Of a DNA stretch of 64,000 bases, positions 8,612 through 17,366 are shown piece by piece. The position numbers and the translations under genes are program-made. Location: assembly GCF_008079445.1 (NCBI RefSeq), contig NZ_VRYH01000004.1, positions 310,001-374,000 of the forward strand, given 5' to 3'. The first letter of the stretch is position 1. Every line of letters starts with the position of its first letter. The notes beneath the pieces are model-generated. The model was not told the DNA's origin. It ran no database searches and saw nothing but the letters and a program-made list of their open reading frames with translations. The stretch comes from Aidingimonas lacisalsi (lineage in GTDB: Bacteria > Pseudomonadota > Gammaproteobacteria > Pseudomonadales > Halomonadaceae).

Positions 8612-10201
8612 TCAATGCTCTCTCGTCGCAGCAAAACGGACATCCGGCCAACGCTCCTGAGTCATCTGCAAATTGACCCGCGTCGGGGCGATATAGGTCA
8701 GATAATCGCCGCCATCGTAGGCCAGGTTAGCGCTGGCCTTGCGTTTGAAGTCTTCGAGCATCTTGGGGTCATCGCAATAAATCCAACGTGCCGTATGTAC
8801 ATTGACCGCTTCATAGATGCAATCCACCTTGTACTCTTCCTTGAGACGGTGAGCCACGACGTCAAACTGTAGCGCTCCCACGGCCCCCAGGATCAGATCA
8901 TTGTTGTCCAGCGGCATGAAAACCTGTGTGGCCCCCTCTTCCGAAAGCTGTTTCAAGCCTTTGTGCAAGGCTTTCATCTTCATCGGATCCTTGAGACGCA
9001 CACGCTTGAAGAGCTCGGGAGCGAAATGCGGAATGCCCGTGAAACGCATGTCCTTGCCCACCGTGAACGAATCACCGATCTGGATCGTCCCGTGGTTATG
9101 CAGACCGATGATATCCCCCGACCAGGCCTCCTCGACCTGCTCGCGATCGGAGGCCATGAACGTTAGTGCATCGGCTATCTTGATATCCTTGCCTTGTCGA
9201 ACATGACGCATCTTCATGTTCTTCTGGTATCTGCCGGAGCAGACGCGCAGGAACGCAATGCGGTCGCGATGGTTCGGATCCATGTTCGCTTGTATCTTGA
9301 ACACGAATCCCGAAAAGGCGTCATCGTCCGGTGCGACGACCCCTTTGTCGGTTTCACGTGGCTGTGGGGCCGGCGCATATTCCACGAAACCATCCAACAT
9401 TTCCCGTACGCCGAAATTCCCCAAGGCCGTACCGAAATACACCGGCGTCAACTCTCCACGGCGGTACTTCTCGAGGTCGAATTCATGCGAGGCACCACGG
9501 ACCAGCTCGACTTCCATGCGTAGCTCCTCGGCCTGTGCCTCTCCCAGCAACTCATCCACTTCCGGGTTGTCCAGCCCTTCAATACGGCGATCTTCAGGAA
9601 TACGGTTGCCCTGGCCCTGCGTATAGAGGTGGATGACATCGTTATAGAGATGGTAGACACCCTTGAAATGCTTGCCCATACCAACGGGCCAGGTCATGGG
9701 CGCGCACTGAATGTTCAGAACCGTCTCGATTTCATCCATGACTTCGACCGGATCACGGGTATCCCGATCCATCTTATTGATGAACGTCAGGATCGGCGTC
9801 GTACGCAATCGGCAGACGTCCATCAGTTTGATGGTGCGTTCTTCGACCCCTTTCGCGGCATCGATCACCATCAACGCCGAGTCGACAGCGGTCAGCGTAC
9901 GGTAGGTGTCCTCGGAAAAGTCGGCGTGTCCAGGCGTATCGAGAAGGTTAACGATGCGGCCGTGATACGGGAACTGCATCACTGAGGTCGTAACCGAGAT
10001 ACCGCGCTCCTGCTCCATTTTCATCCAGTCGGACGTGGCATAGCGATCATCGCGCTTGCTTTTGACCGACCCGGCCAACTGGATCGCGTTACCGAACAAC
10101 AGCATCTTCTCGGTAATGGTCGTCTTGCCCGCATCGGGATGCGAGATGATGGCGAAAGTTCTTCTAAGCCCGACTTCACGGGCTAACGGCGTCTCTGACA
10201 T
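8612..10201 (-). CDS. prfC: Peptide chain release factor 3
   Basis: GTPase of 529 residues (same length class as E. coli RF3) that recycles RF1 and RF2 from the ribosome after peptide release. G1 P-loop [15 protein letters not shown] near residue 20; switch I region with [13 protein letters not shown]3 [16 protein letters not shown] near 90; G4 [12 protein letters not shown] near 143. The C-terminal RF3-specific domain follows. Start ATG at 10201; the upstream ribosome-binding site is weak. It is divergent from regB with a 155-base spacer that should contain promoters for both. Confidence 0.98.
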   Translation of the reverse strand: MSETPLAREVGLRRTFAIISHPDAGKTTITEKMLLFGNAIQLAGSVKSKRDDRYATSDWMKMEQERGISVTTSVMQFPYHGRIVNLLDTPGHADFSEDTYRTLTAVDSALMVIDAAKGVEERTIKLMDVCRLRTTPILTFINKMDRDTRDPVEVMDEIETVLNIQCAPMTWPVGMGKHFKGVYHLYNDVIHLYTQGQGNRIPEDRRIEGLDNPEVDELLGEAQAEELRMEVELVRGASHEFDLEKYRRGELTPVYFGTALGNFGVREMLDGFVEYAPAPQPRETDKGVVAPDDDAFSGFVFKIQANMDPNHRDRIAFLRVCSGRYQKNMKMRHVRQGKDIKIADALTFMASDREQVEEAWSGDIIGLHNHGTIQIGDSFTVGKDMRFTGIPHFAPELFKRVRLKDPMKMKALHKGLKQLSEEGATQVFMPLDNNDLILGAVGALQFDVVAHRLKEEYKVDCIYEAVNVHTARWIYCDDPKMLEDFKRKASANLAYDGGDYLTYIAPTRVNLQMTQERWPDVRFAATREH

Positions 10202-10356
10202 TGAGTGTGTTTCGCGAACGTTGTGTCATCACGGCGCAACCGGGGTATCCTTGTGCGCGCGATGCAATGAATGGGAAAGCCAAGATTTTACGGAGTCATG
10301 GCCGTTACGTGTAGCCCTATCCGCCAGAAACTCGCCTGGCCAAGCAAGGAGACGAC

Positions 10357-11631
10357 ATGCATCCTGCCCTGCCACCGCCGCTGTCGACCCCGAATCGCAA
10401 CCTGGTACGGCTCACCATTGTGCGGGGTATCACCTGGACCGGATACCTGGCAGCCATCATTTTCGGCATCGAAGTGCTCGGCTTTCAGTTACGCGTTCTC
10501 CCTGTCATCAGCGTGATCATTGCCATGGGACTGGTCAACGTCGTTACCTGGTGGCGACTGGGCCGACCACGTGCCGTCACCGATACGGAATATCTACTGC
10601 ACTTGCTCATCGACCTGACGGGGCTGACCCTGCTCTTCTACTATACGGGTGGCTCGACCAATCCCTTCATCACCTACTACCTGGTTCCGATCACGATCGC
10701 CGCCGCCACCCTGCCCTGGCGCTATGCCTGGATCATCGCCTCGGTCGCATTGGCGGGTTACACCTTTCTGATGCTGTTTTACGAGCCGGTCCCGCAACTC
10801 AGTCATGGTATCGTCGGCCCCGGTATCAACCTGCATGTCCTGGGAATGTGGCTAAACTTCGGCCTTTCGGCAGGACTGGTCACCTTTTTCATCTACAAGA
10901 TGGCCCACGCCCTGAGACGTCGCGACCAAACCTTGTCACGTACTCGAGAAGCCTCCTTGCGTAACGAACAGGTGCTGGCCGTGGCCACCCAGGCAGCGGG
11001 CACCGCTCACGAACTCGGCACCCCTCTCTCGACAATGGCTGTCCTGCTCAAGGAGATGAAACAGGACGCCAAGGATGATCGAACACTGGAAGCCGATATC
11101 GACCTGCTACGTGAGCAGGTCGATACCTGTAAATCCCGCTTGCAAACGCTGGTCGACAACGCAGATCGGCGCCGGCTGTCGGAACCCGAAATAACGCCGG
11201 CCCAGCAATGGCTGCACAATGTGATTCAACGATGGTTGGTGCTACGTCCCGATGTCAGCCACCGACTCGAGGTCACCGATAAGCGTGGCCAGCCACAGTT
11301 GGCTGTCGATGCCACTCTCGAACAAGCGCTCATGAACCTGCTCAACAATGCCGCCGATGCCAATCCCGACCACATTGTCATCAACCTTGACTGGAATATC
11401 GACGAAATCGTCATCGACATCCGCGACCACGGTCCCGGAGTGGCCATGTCGATCGCCGACCAACTGGGCGAAACCTTTGTCTCGACAAAGTCCAAGGGCA
11501 TGGGAATCGGCCTGTTTCTGACCCATGCGACCATCAATCGCTTTGGTGGTGGCGTCAGCCTGTATAATCACCAGGAAGGCGGCACCTTGACCGAGGTCAA
11601 ACTACCTCGAGCGGATACCGGCGCTACCTGA
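10357..11631 (+). CDS. regB: RegB/PrrB/RoxS-type redox sensor histidine kinase
   Basis: Membrane sensor kinase of 424 residues that controls respiration in response to the redox state of the electron transport chain. Six hydrophobic segments fill about residues 15-185. Between them is the RegB quinone-sensing signature GGSTNPFITYYLVP near 98-112. The phosphoacceptor is His218 in TAHELGTPLSTMAV. A cysteine at about 258 (EQVDTCKSR) sits where the redox-active Cys of RegB occurs. ATP-binding boxes: NLLNNAADANP, DHGPGV, and SKGMGIGLFL. Start ATG at 10357 follows AAGGAGACGAC. regA follows after 20 bases. In Pseudomonas this pair is RoxSR; targets often include terminal oxidases, of which the window holds two. 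Confidence 0.93.
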   Translation: MHPALPPPLSTPNRNLVRLTIVRGITWTGYLAAIIFGIEVLGFQLRVLPVISVIIAMGLVNVVTWWRLGRPRAVTDTEYLLHLLIDLTGLTLLFYYTGGSTNPFITYYLVPITIAAATLPWRYAWIIASVALAGYTFLMLFYEPVPQLSHGIVGPGINLHVLGMWLNFGLSAGLVTFFIYKMAHALRRRDQTLSRTREASLRNEQVLAVATQAAGTAHELGTPLSTMAVLLKEMKQDAKDDRTLEADIDLLREQVDTCKSRLQTLVDNADRRRLSEPEITPAQQWLHNVIQRWLVLRPDVSHRLEVTDKRGQPQLAVDATLEQALMNLLNNAADANPDHIVINLDWNIDEIVIDIRDHGPGVAMSIADQLGETFVSTKSKGMGIGLFLTHATINRFGGGVSLYNHQEGGTLTEVKLPRADTGAT

Positions 11632-11651
11632 ACTGCAAGCAAGAGGCAACG

Positions 11652-12191
11652 ATGCAACAAAGTTCCCAACGACTACTGATCGTCGACGACGACGAGATGT
11701 TCTGTCATGTCATGCAACGCGCCATGAGCAGGCGTGGTTTCGATGTCGCCATCGCCCATGATGCGGATGAAGCCTTGCGACTCGCTCAGGAGTCGCAGCC
11801 GGCAGTCGCCACGCTGGATCTCAAACTGGAAGACACATCGGGGTTGAAATTACTTCCCGAACTGCTGGATGTCGTTCCCCATTGCCGTATCGTCGTACTG
11901 ACCGGCTATTCCAGTATTGCCACGGCCGTGGAAGCCATCAAACTCGGTGCCGTCAACTACCTATGCAAACCGGCCGATGCCGACGACATCCTGTCAGCTC
12001 TCGACAAGCAAGATGGCAACCCGGACACGGAACTGGCGGACAATCCCCCCTCAGTCAATCGCGTCACCTGGGAGCATATTCAAAAGGTTCTACAGGAACA
12101 CGACGGCAATATCTCAGCCACCGCTCGCGCCCTCGGGATGCACCGTCGTACCTTGCAACGCAAACTGCAGAAGCGACCGGTGCGGCGTTAG
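11652..12191 (+). CDS. regA: RegA/PrrA/RoxR-type response regulator
   Basis: Two-domain response regulator of 179 residues, partner of the adjacent RegB-like kinase. The receiver domain has the acidic pocket (IVDDDEMF, about 10-17), phosphoacceptor Asp56 in ATLDLKLED, a conserved Thr in VLTGYSS and Lys in YLCKPAD. A short linker leads to a Fis-type helix-turn-helix near residues 140-175 with ISATARALGMHRRTLQRKL, almost invariant in the RegA/PrrA family. Start ATG at 11652 follows AGAGGC. It probably forms an operon with regB. Direct targets cannot be read from this sequence. Confidence 0.95.
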   Translation: MQQSSQRLLIVDDDEMFCHVMQRAMSRRGFDVAIAHDADEALRLAQESQPAVATLDLKLEDTSGLKLLPELLDVVPHCRIVVLTGYSSIATAVEAIKLGAVNYLCKPADADDILSALDKQDGNPDTELADNPPSVNRVTWEHIQKVLQEHDGNISATARALGMHRRTLQRKLQKRPVRR

Positions 12192-12278
12192 CTTAGGGCT
12201 TGCGAAAAAGCACTGCTGCGCGCGACTCGTCGCTCTCGACCCGAGCGCGCGGTGCGTCGTACTCGGCAGCATTCACCA

Positions 12279-13046
12279 TTACTGCGCTGTCCATCCCAAA
12301 TCGATGTTCCAACTCGCGCCAGTGACAGCGCCAGCCGCATCCGAGATCAAGTAAGCAACCAGCGAGGCGACTTCCGAAGGATCGATCAACCGTTTGATGG
12401 CGGCATTCCTGAGCATGATCTGTTCGATGACCGCCTGCTCATCCATGCCGTGCAGCCGCGCCTGGTCGGCGATCTGATTGTCGACCAACGGTGTTTTCAC
12501 ATAAGCCGGACAGATAGCATTGGCGGTAATGCCCTGGGATCCCCCTTCGAGTGCGGCAGTCTTGGTCAAGCCGATCATGCCGTGCTTGGCGCTGACATAG
12601 GCGGCCTTGCCGGGCGACGCGACCTGCGCATGCACCGAAGCGATATTGACGATACGCCCCCAGCCACCACCGCGCATATGAGGCCAGGCTTCCTGAGACA
12701 GCAGAAAGGGAGCCGTCAACATCAGGTCAATGATCCTGCGCCATTTGTCTTCAGGAAAGGTCTCGATACTATCGACATGCTGGATCCCTGCATTGTTGAT
12801 CAGGATATCCAGACGTCCGAAGCGCTTGACCGCTTCGGCTACCGCATCACGGCACACCTGTGCGTCGGTCAGATCTCCTTGAAAGAAAACGGCACCGGCC
12901 CGATCCGCGACTGGCTTGCCTTCCGGGTCGAAGTCCACAGCCAGCACTTGGTGACCAAGTTGACATAACTGCTCGACGACGGCTTCACCGATGCCACTGG
13001 ACGTGCCGGTTACCAGGGCGACCCGGGGTGTCGGATTCGCGTTCAT
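12279..13046 (-). CDS. hbdH: D-3-hydroxybutyrate dehydrogenase
   Basis: Short-chain dehydrogenase/reductase of 255 residues that oxidises (R)-3-hydroxybutyrate to acetoacetate with NAD, the first step in using hydroxybutyrate released from polyhydroxybutyrate. NAD-binding TGTSSGIGEAV near residue 13, NNAGIQHV near 84, catalytic Ser137, Tyr150 and Lys154 (AAYVSAKHG). The NAGIQHV and PGKAAYVSAKHGMIGLTK segments are characteristic of the 3HBDH subgroup rather than FabG or PhaB. It ends 88 bases from regA (convergent). Together with acetoacetyl-CoA synthetase at 27 kb it would feed hydroxybutyrate to acetoacetyl-CoA. Confidence 0.92.
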   Translation of the reverse strand: MNANPTPRVALVTGTSSGIGEAVVEQLCQLGHQVLAVDFDPEGKPVADRAGAVFFQGDLTDAQVCRDAVAEAVKRFGRLDILINNAGIQHVDSIETFPEDKWRRIIDLMLTAPFLLSQEAWPHMRGGGWGRIVNIASVHAQVASPGKAAYVSAKHGMIGLTKTAALEGGSQGITANAICPAYVKTPLVDNQIADQARLHGMDEQAVIEQIMLRNAAIKRLIDPSEVASLVAYLISDAAGAVTGASWNIDLGWTAQ

Positions 13047-13114
13047 GATGGACTCCTGAAGGCTGGGATACGGAGATCACTGCATTGTCATCGAGTGTCC
13101 AGCATAGCACGACA

Positions 13115-13540
13115 CTAGCTGTCCGCTGCGAGGCCAGGAGTCATGACACGATCCAAGAGATATTGCGCCAGTCGGCTGGCTTCCTCAACGCTGTCGATAT
13201 CCTGCACATCTTCGAGCAACGAGCAGCGCCACAACCAGCGGCCGCTCTCGAGACATTCCGCGACAAAGGGATAGTCGCCGTCCGGCAAGGAGACCCAGCG
13301 CTTGTCACCGTTCTCCGGCGGACACAGGCCAACTGTCACAGGGACTAGAGCGAGGGATAACGACAACGGTGTGATCAAAGCCCCGCACAGTTCATCTTCC
13401 CATGGTTGAAAACAGAGCAGATCGACGGACAGCGCCGGATTTCGCCGGGCACCATGGGTCAATTCGTCCCGATATCGCCTGTGGTAGAGCCGCGCCAGTT
13501 CACGCAGCTCGTCATAGTGTTCGACACTCAGTGCCTGCAT
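13115..13540 (-). CDS. HybE-domain-like protein (orphan)
   Basis: Protein of 141 residues resembling the [NiFe]-hydrogenase assembly chaperone HybE/HupJ family. The match is in NPALSVDLLCFQPWEDELCGALITP (shown in part), then a hydrophobic strand LSLALVPVTVG, then RWVSLPDGDYPFVAE, and a final CSLLEDVQDIDSVEEAS. HybE proteins hold Tat-exported hydrogenase subunits before export. No hydrogenase gene occurs in the window, so the true role may differ. The ATG at 13540 is chosen because the family homology begins just after it; its ribosome-binding site is weak and a longer N-terminus is possible. It is divergent from the inositol-phosphatase-family gene (148 bases) and upstream of hbdH in the same orientation. 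Confidence 0.65.
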   Translation of the reverse strand: MQALSVEHYDELRELARLYHRRYRDELTHGARRNPALSVDLLCFQPWEDELCGALITPLSLSLALVPVTVGLCPPENGDKRWVSLPDGDYPFVAECLESGRWLWRCSLLEDVQDIDSVEEASRLAQYLLDRVMTPGLAADS

Positions 13541-13688
13541 TGCTCGATGCCCAACAGTGGAATTGCCAACGTCTGCCAGCGATGACGATAAGGCAAGAAA
13601 GCACGGAACGCCATTGACCCGAACCATCACCGGGCATGAACTGTTAGACTGGCAAGGCAACGACAACCGCCGCCTGCCAGGAGAGTGC

Positions 13689-14510
13689 ATGCGACTCACC
13701 GAACGTCTCGACATTACTACCGCCATCGCGAAACGTGCCGGCGAGCAGATCCGCGAGGCTCGCCATCGCCAGGATTTCGACCAACATTACAAGAAAGGTA
13801 GTGAACTGGTCACCAATGTGGATATTGCAGTCGATACCGCCATCGGCGAAGCACTACAAAGCCGCTTTCCGGAAGAACGCCGTTTGACCGAGGAACTGTC
13901 GCCGGATCAGCAGATTCTCGAACGCCTTGAATCACTATGGGTCATCGATCCCATCGATGGGACTGTCAATTTTGCCCACGGACTGGCTCATGTCGCGGTG
14001 TCCATTGCCTGGAACAACGCTGGGCGCACCGAACTGGGCGTCGTTCACGCTCCTTTCCTAGGCGAAACCTTTACCGCAATCCGAGGCCAAGGTGCGTATC
14101 TCAACGGTACGAGGATCCGTGTCAGCCGTACCGACAGCCTGGCACGCGGCCTGGTGGCCACCGGTTTTCCTTACCGCCGAGACAGTCGAACCCCGCTGAT
14201 GCGACGTCTTGCTGCCGTCCTGGCCAATTGTCAGGATATCCGGCGCAACGGCTCCGCCGCGCTGGACCTGTGCGATGTCGCTTGCGGCCGGCTCGATGCC
14301 TATTATGAAAGCGTCAAACCCTGGGATTTCGCCGCAGGCCTTCTCATTGCGCGTGAAGCGGGGGCACGCACCGGGCATCTCTATCCTTGTCCGGCAGGCG
14401 TGCCACACGACCTGTATGGTGAAAACATCGTCACCAGCACTCCCGATCTTTACGGTAGCCTGACCGACTTGTTGCAACGGGCCGATGCCGATAAAGTACC
14501 CAACGATTGA
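13689..14510 (+). CDS. Inositol monophosphatase family protein (SuhB-like)
   Basis: Mg-dependent phosphatase of 273 residues of the inositol monophosphatase/SuhB superfamily. Metal-binding motif WVIDPIDGTVNFAHGL near residue 82-97, an upstream Glu in RRLTEELSP near 62, and the second signature KPWDFAAGLLIAREAGAR near 215. The DPIDGTxNF form points to IMPase/SuhB rather than CysQ. SuhB also acts as a transcription and ribosome-biogenesis factor in E. coli, a role that needs no phosphatase activity. Start ATG at 13689 follows AGGAGAGTGC. Glutaredoxin lies 150 bases downstream. The physiological substrate is not evident from context. Confidence 0.88.
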   Translation: MRLTERLDITTAIAKRAGEQIREARHRQDFDQHYKKGSELVTNVDIAVDTAIGEALQSRFPEERRLTEELSPDQQILERLESLWVIDPIDGTVNFAHGLAHVAVSIAWNNAGRTELGVVHAPFLGETFTAIRGQGAYLNGTRIRVSRTDSLARGLVATGFPYRRDSRTPLMRRLAAVLANCQDIRRNGSAALDLCDVACGRLDAYYESVKPWDFAAGLLIAREAGARTGHLYPCPAGVPHDLYGENIVTSTPDLYGSLTDLLQRADADKVPND

Positions 14511-14660
14511 GAGCGTCATGGCATGCACGCTCCCATAGCCGCCTCCAATAGCCAAAGTAGTCAGAGACTATTGGCCTGGGGTATTCGACTAAGGAACAAT
14601 ACACAGCAGTTTATTGGCTTATTCCATTCTCATCGCATGCGTCATTGCAAGGAGAGACAG

Positions 14661-14936
14661 ATGTTTGTCGTCATCTTCGGCCGTCCCGGTTGCCCGTTCT
14701 GCGTTCGCGCCAAGGAACTCGCCGATCAATTGAGTGATGCCGGCGCCATCGGCGGTTTCCGCTACGTGGATATCCATGAAGAGGGCATCACCAAGGCCGA
14801 CATGGAGAAGACCATTGGCGAACCCGTGGAAACCGTGCCTCAGATTTTCGTCGATCAGACCCATATCGGCGGCTTCACCGAATTCGACCAGTATGTCAAA
14901 GACAACGCATTGCTGCCTGAAACGTCCGCGCAGTAA
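14661..14936 (+). CDS. grxA: Glutaredoxin (GrxA-type)
   Basis: Dithiol glutaredoxin of 91 residues that reduces disulfides and glutathionylated proteins with glutathione. Active site GCPFC with Cys11 and Cys14, a cis-Pro loop ETVPQIFVDQTHIGGFTEF typical of GrxA, and a YVDIHEEGITKADM stretch also characteristic of Grx1. E. coli Grx1 (85 residues) serves ribonucleotide reductase. Start ATG at 14661 follows AAGGAGAGACAG. A rho-independent terminator 31 bases downstream suggests a monocistronic transcript. Confidence 0.93.
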   Translation: MFVVIFGRPGCPFCVRAKELADQLSDAGAIGGFRYVDIHEEGITKADMEKTIGEPVETVPQIFVDQTHIGGFTEFDQYVKDNALLPETSAQ

Positions 14937-14966
14937 CCGTCCCGTCATCCCTGCGTCTGTCGTCCG

Positions 14967-14990
14967 GGTCGCTCCAAGGAGCGGCCTTTT
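14967..14990 (+). terminator. Rho-independent terminator of grxA
   Basis: Hairpin GGTCGCTCC-AA-GGAGCGGCC (nine pairs, one G-T) followed by TTTT, 31 bases past the grxA stop. Confidence 0.75.
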
Positions 14991-15100
14991 CGTATGGCCT
15001 GACCTCCATCAATAGGTTGCGGGACTGTCCGTGCAACCCCCTCGCGTTTCCTCTACATTGAAGATCCAGCCCCCTCTTCAACCAAAGGAATCGCTTGTCC

Positions 15101-16075
15101 ATGCGTGCACCGCCGCCTCAAGCACCATTACCATCTGCATCCTCACACCATCACGATATCGGCGAGTGCCACCGTCAGTTGATCGAATCGACACGCGAGT
15201 TCACAGCGATTCGCACAGCCGTCGTACATCCGTGTAGCGCGTCGTCGTTAGGCGGCGCTCTAGCCTCCTGGAAGGAAGGCTTGATCGACCCTGTCCTGGT
15301 CGGGCCACGGCGCCGTATCGAGGCGGTAGCCGCAGAACTCATGGAATCACTCGACGGCGCAGAACTCATCGATACCCCCCACAGTCATGCCAGTGCCGAA
15401 CGAGCGGTTACGCTCGCTGCCGATGGCTGCGTGGATGCGCTGATGAAAGGTTCACTGCACACGGATGAGTTGATGGGCGCCGCACTCACACGAGATGCCG
15501 GGCTGCGCACCGAGCGGCAGATGAGTCATGTTTATGCGCTGGACGTACCCAGTTACCCCATTCCCTTGCTGATAACCGACGCGGCTCTCCATATCGCCCC
15601 CGATCTAATAGCCAAGCGGGACATCGTGCAGAATGCCATAGAGCTCGCTCACGCACTGGACATCGAACGACCTCGCGTCGCTATCTTGTCCGCGGTGGAA
15701 ACCGTCAAGGCCGACATCCCATCGACCCTGGATGCCGCGGCGTTGTGCAAGATGAGTCAAAGAGGCCAAATTACGGGCGGTACCCTCGATGGCCCGCTGG
15801 CCATAGACAATGCCGTTTCCCACGAGGCGGCTCGCCAGAAGGGAATCGTATCCGAGGTGGCCGGTCAAGCCGATATCCTGGTCGCTCCCGACCTGGAAGC
15901 TGCCAACATGATCGCCAAGTTACTGATTCACCTGGCCGGTGCACAAGCCGCTGGTATCGTCATTGGCGCCCGTGTTCCCATCATGTTAACCAGCCGTGCC
16001 GACGACATTGCCGCTCGTCTGGCATCGGCAGCCATCGCGTTGCGGCTCGTACATCACCGACCTGACTACCTTTGA
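15101..16075 (+). CDS. pta: Phosphate acetyl/butyryltransferase family protein
   Basis: Compact phosphotransacylase of 324 residues. It lacks the DRTGG and P-loop regulatory domains of long Pta proteins such as that of E. coli. Family landmarks include VLVGPRRRIEAVA near 65, DALMKGSLHTDELM near 120, RTERQMSHVYALDVP near 145, and GQADILVAPDLEAANMIAK near 255. It converts acyl-CoA plus phosphate to acyl phosphate. The downstream acetate kinase, 16 bases away, points to acetyl phosphate as product, though butyryl substrates cannot be excluded. AAAGGAA sits 10 bases from the ATG at 15101 and 4-5 bases from an in-frame TTG at 15095, so either start is possible. In short-Pta loci the pair often accompanies polyhydroxybutyrate metabolism, consistent with hbdH nearby. 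Confidence 0.88.
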   Translation: MRAPPPQAPLPSASSHHHDIGECHRQLIESTREFTAIRTAVVHPCSASSLGGALASWKEGLIDPVLVGPRRRIEAVAAELMESLDGAELIDTPHSHASAERAVTLAADGCVDALMKGSLHTDELMGAALTRDAGLRTERQMSHVYALDVPSYPIPLLITDAALHIAPDLIAKRDIVQNAIELAHALDIERPRVAILSAVETVKADIPSTLDAAALCKMSQRGQITGGTLDGPLAIDNAVSHEAARQKGIVSEVAGQADILVAPDLEAANMIAKLLIHLAGAQAAGIVIGARVPIMLTSRADDIAARLASAAIALRLVHHRPDYL

Positions 16076-16091
16076 GCACGGATACAGCGCC

Positions 16092-17270
16092 ATGTCATCG
16101 ATACTGGTCATCAACAATGGCTCATCGAGCCTGAAATTCGGCCTCTACCAAGCGAATCGAATCGTTCTGCGCGGTATCGTCGATCGTATCGGGAACCAGC
16201 CCAGCATGACCCTTGTGCACGGAGATATCGAGACGCGCAGCTTCCAACCTCGACATTCCGATCATGCCAGTGTCGCGGAAGCACTGCTCGAATGGCTGGA
16301 TAATCAGGATCGGCTGCGTACGCTCCAGGGTATCGGCTACCGGATCGTGCACGGAGGACTGACGATTCGTGAACCGGTATTGCTGAATGAAGACACGCGC
16401 GCCTATCTCGAGTCATTGATCCCTCTCGCACCACTACACCAGCCCCAAGCGCTAGCCGTCGCCGGACGACTGCAAGAACGATTTCCGAATTTATTCCATG
16501 TCGCCTGCGTGGACACGGCATTCCACCGAACGCAACCTTGGGTCAATCAGCAGTTCGCTATCCCCCGGCATCTAAGCGATGAAGGTATTTTGCGTTATGG
16601 CTTCCATGGCTTGTCATATGCCTCAATCGCCAAACGGCTCGCTCGTCATCTCGGTGACACCGCCGATGGACGGATCGTCGTAGCGCATCTAGGCCAGGGT
16701 TGCAGCCTCTGTGCGTTACTGCATCGACAAAGTCAGGCAACGTCCATGGGCTTCACTGCCCTCGATGGTCTGATGATGGGACGCCGATGCGGTAGCCTGG
16801 ACCCTGGTGTCATCCTCTATTTGCTGCAACAACGCGGCTGGAGTGCCGACGCCATCGAGCGAATGCTTTATCACGATAGTGGCCTGTATGGCGTTTCCGA
16901 GCTATCGGATGACATGCGTGATCTGGAAGCCAGCAGTAATCCGCAAGCGCAACAAGCCATCGAGCTGTTCGTCAACCGAATCATCCAAGGCATAGGCGCT
17001 CTTGTTGCACAACTCGGTGGACTCGATGCGTTGGTGTTTACCGCCGGTATCGGTGAACACAGCTCGACTATCCGATCAGCGATCTGTCAACGTCTGACAT
17101 GGTTGGGCATTGAACTGGACGAGCGCGCTAACGCGCGGAACGACACACGACTCGACAACGGACAAGGGCCGACTGTTCTGATGCTACCCGCCGATGAAGA
17201 GCGGGAGATCGCCATGGCGACCCAGCAATGGGTCAATCAGGCCGGCGAGCATGAGCGGGATCGGACCTAG
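16092..17270 (+). CDS. ackA: Acetate kinase
   Basis: ASKHA-fold kinase of 392 residues that interconverts acetyl phosphate plus ADP with acetate plus ATP. N-terminal VINNGSSSLKF, RIVHGG near 85, DTAFHRTQP near 143, and TAGIGEHSSTIR near 317 are family signatures. The active-site Arg and His are in the first two of these regions. The glycine-rich HLGNGAS motif of typical enzymes reads HLGQGCSLCALL here, and the following block reads MGFTALDGLMMGRRCGSLDPG. This is the form I associate with short-Pta-linked acetate kinases. Start ATG at 16092, 16 bases after the pta stop, so the genes form one operon. The Asn-to-Gln change could affect nucleotide binding, but loss of activity is not implied. Confidence 0.92.
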   Translation: MSSILVINNGSSSLKFGLYQANRIVLRGIVDRIGNQPSMTLVHGDIETRSFQPRHSDHASVAEALLEWLDNQDRLRTLQGIGYRIVHGGLTIREPVLLNEDTRAYLESLIPLAPLHQPQALAVAGRLQERFPNLFHVACVDTAFHRTQPWVNQQFAIPRHLSDEGILRYGFHGLSYASIAKRLARHLGDTADGRIVVAHLGQGCSLCALLHRQSQATSMGFTALDGLMMGRRCGSLDPGVILYLLQQRGWSADAIERMLYHDSGLYGVSELSDDMRDLEASSNPQAQQAIELFVNRIIQGIGALVAQLGGLDALVFTAGIGEHSSTIRSAICQRLTWLGIELDERANARNDTRLDNGQGPTVLMLPADEEREIAMATQQWVNQAGEHERDRT

Positions 17271-17366
17271 TCCCTGGCGTTGAATGCTCACACGCACGCT
17301 ATGCCTATACTTTGAGCAGGGGTCAATGTCCATGTCGGCTGGAACGTCGCTCAAAAGGTACGCCAG

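Noticed and set aside
10056-10964. 302-codon open phase on the plus strand spanning prfC and regB
   Set aside because: Overlaps two secure genes in other frames and changes composition at the gene boundary.
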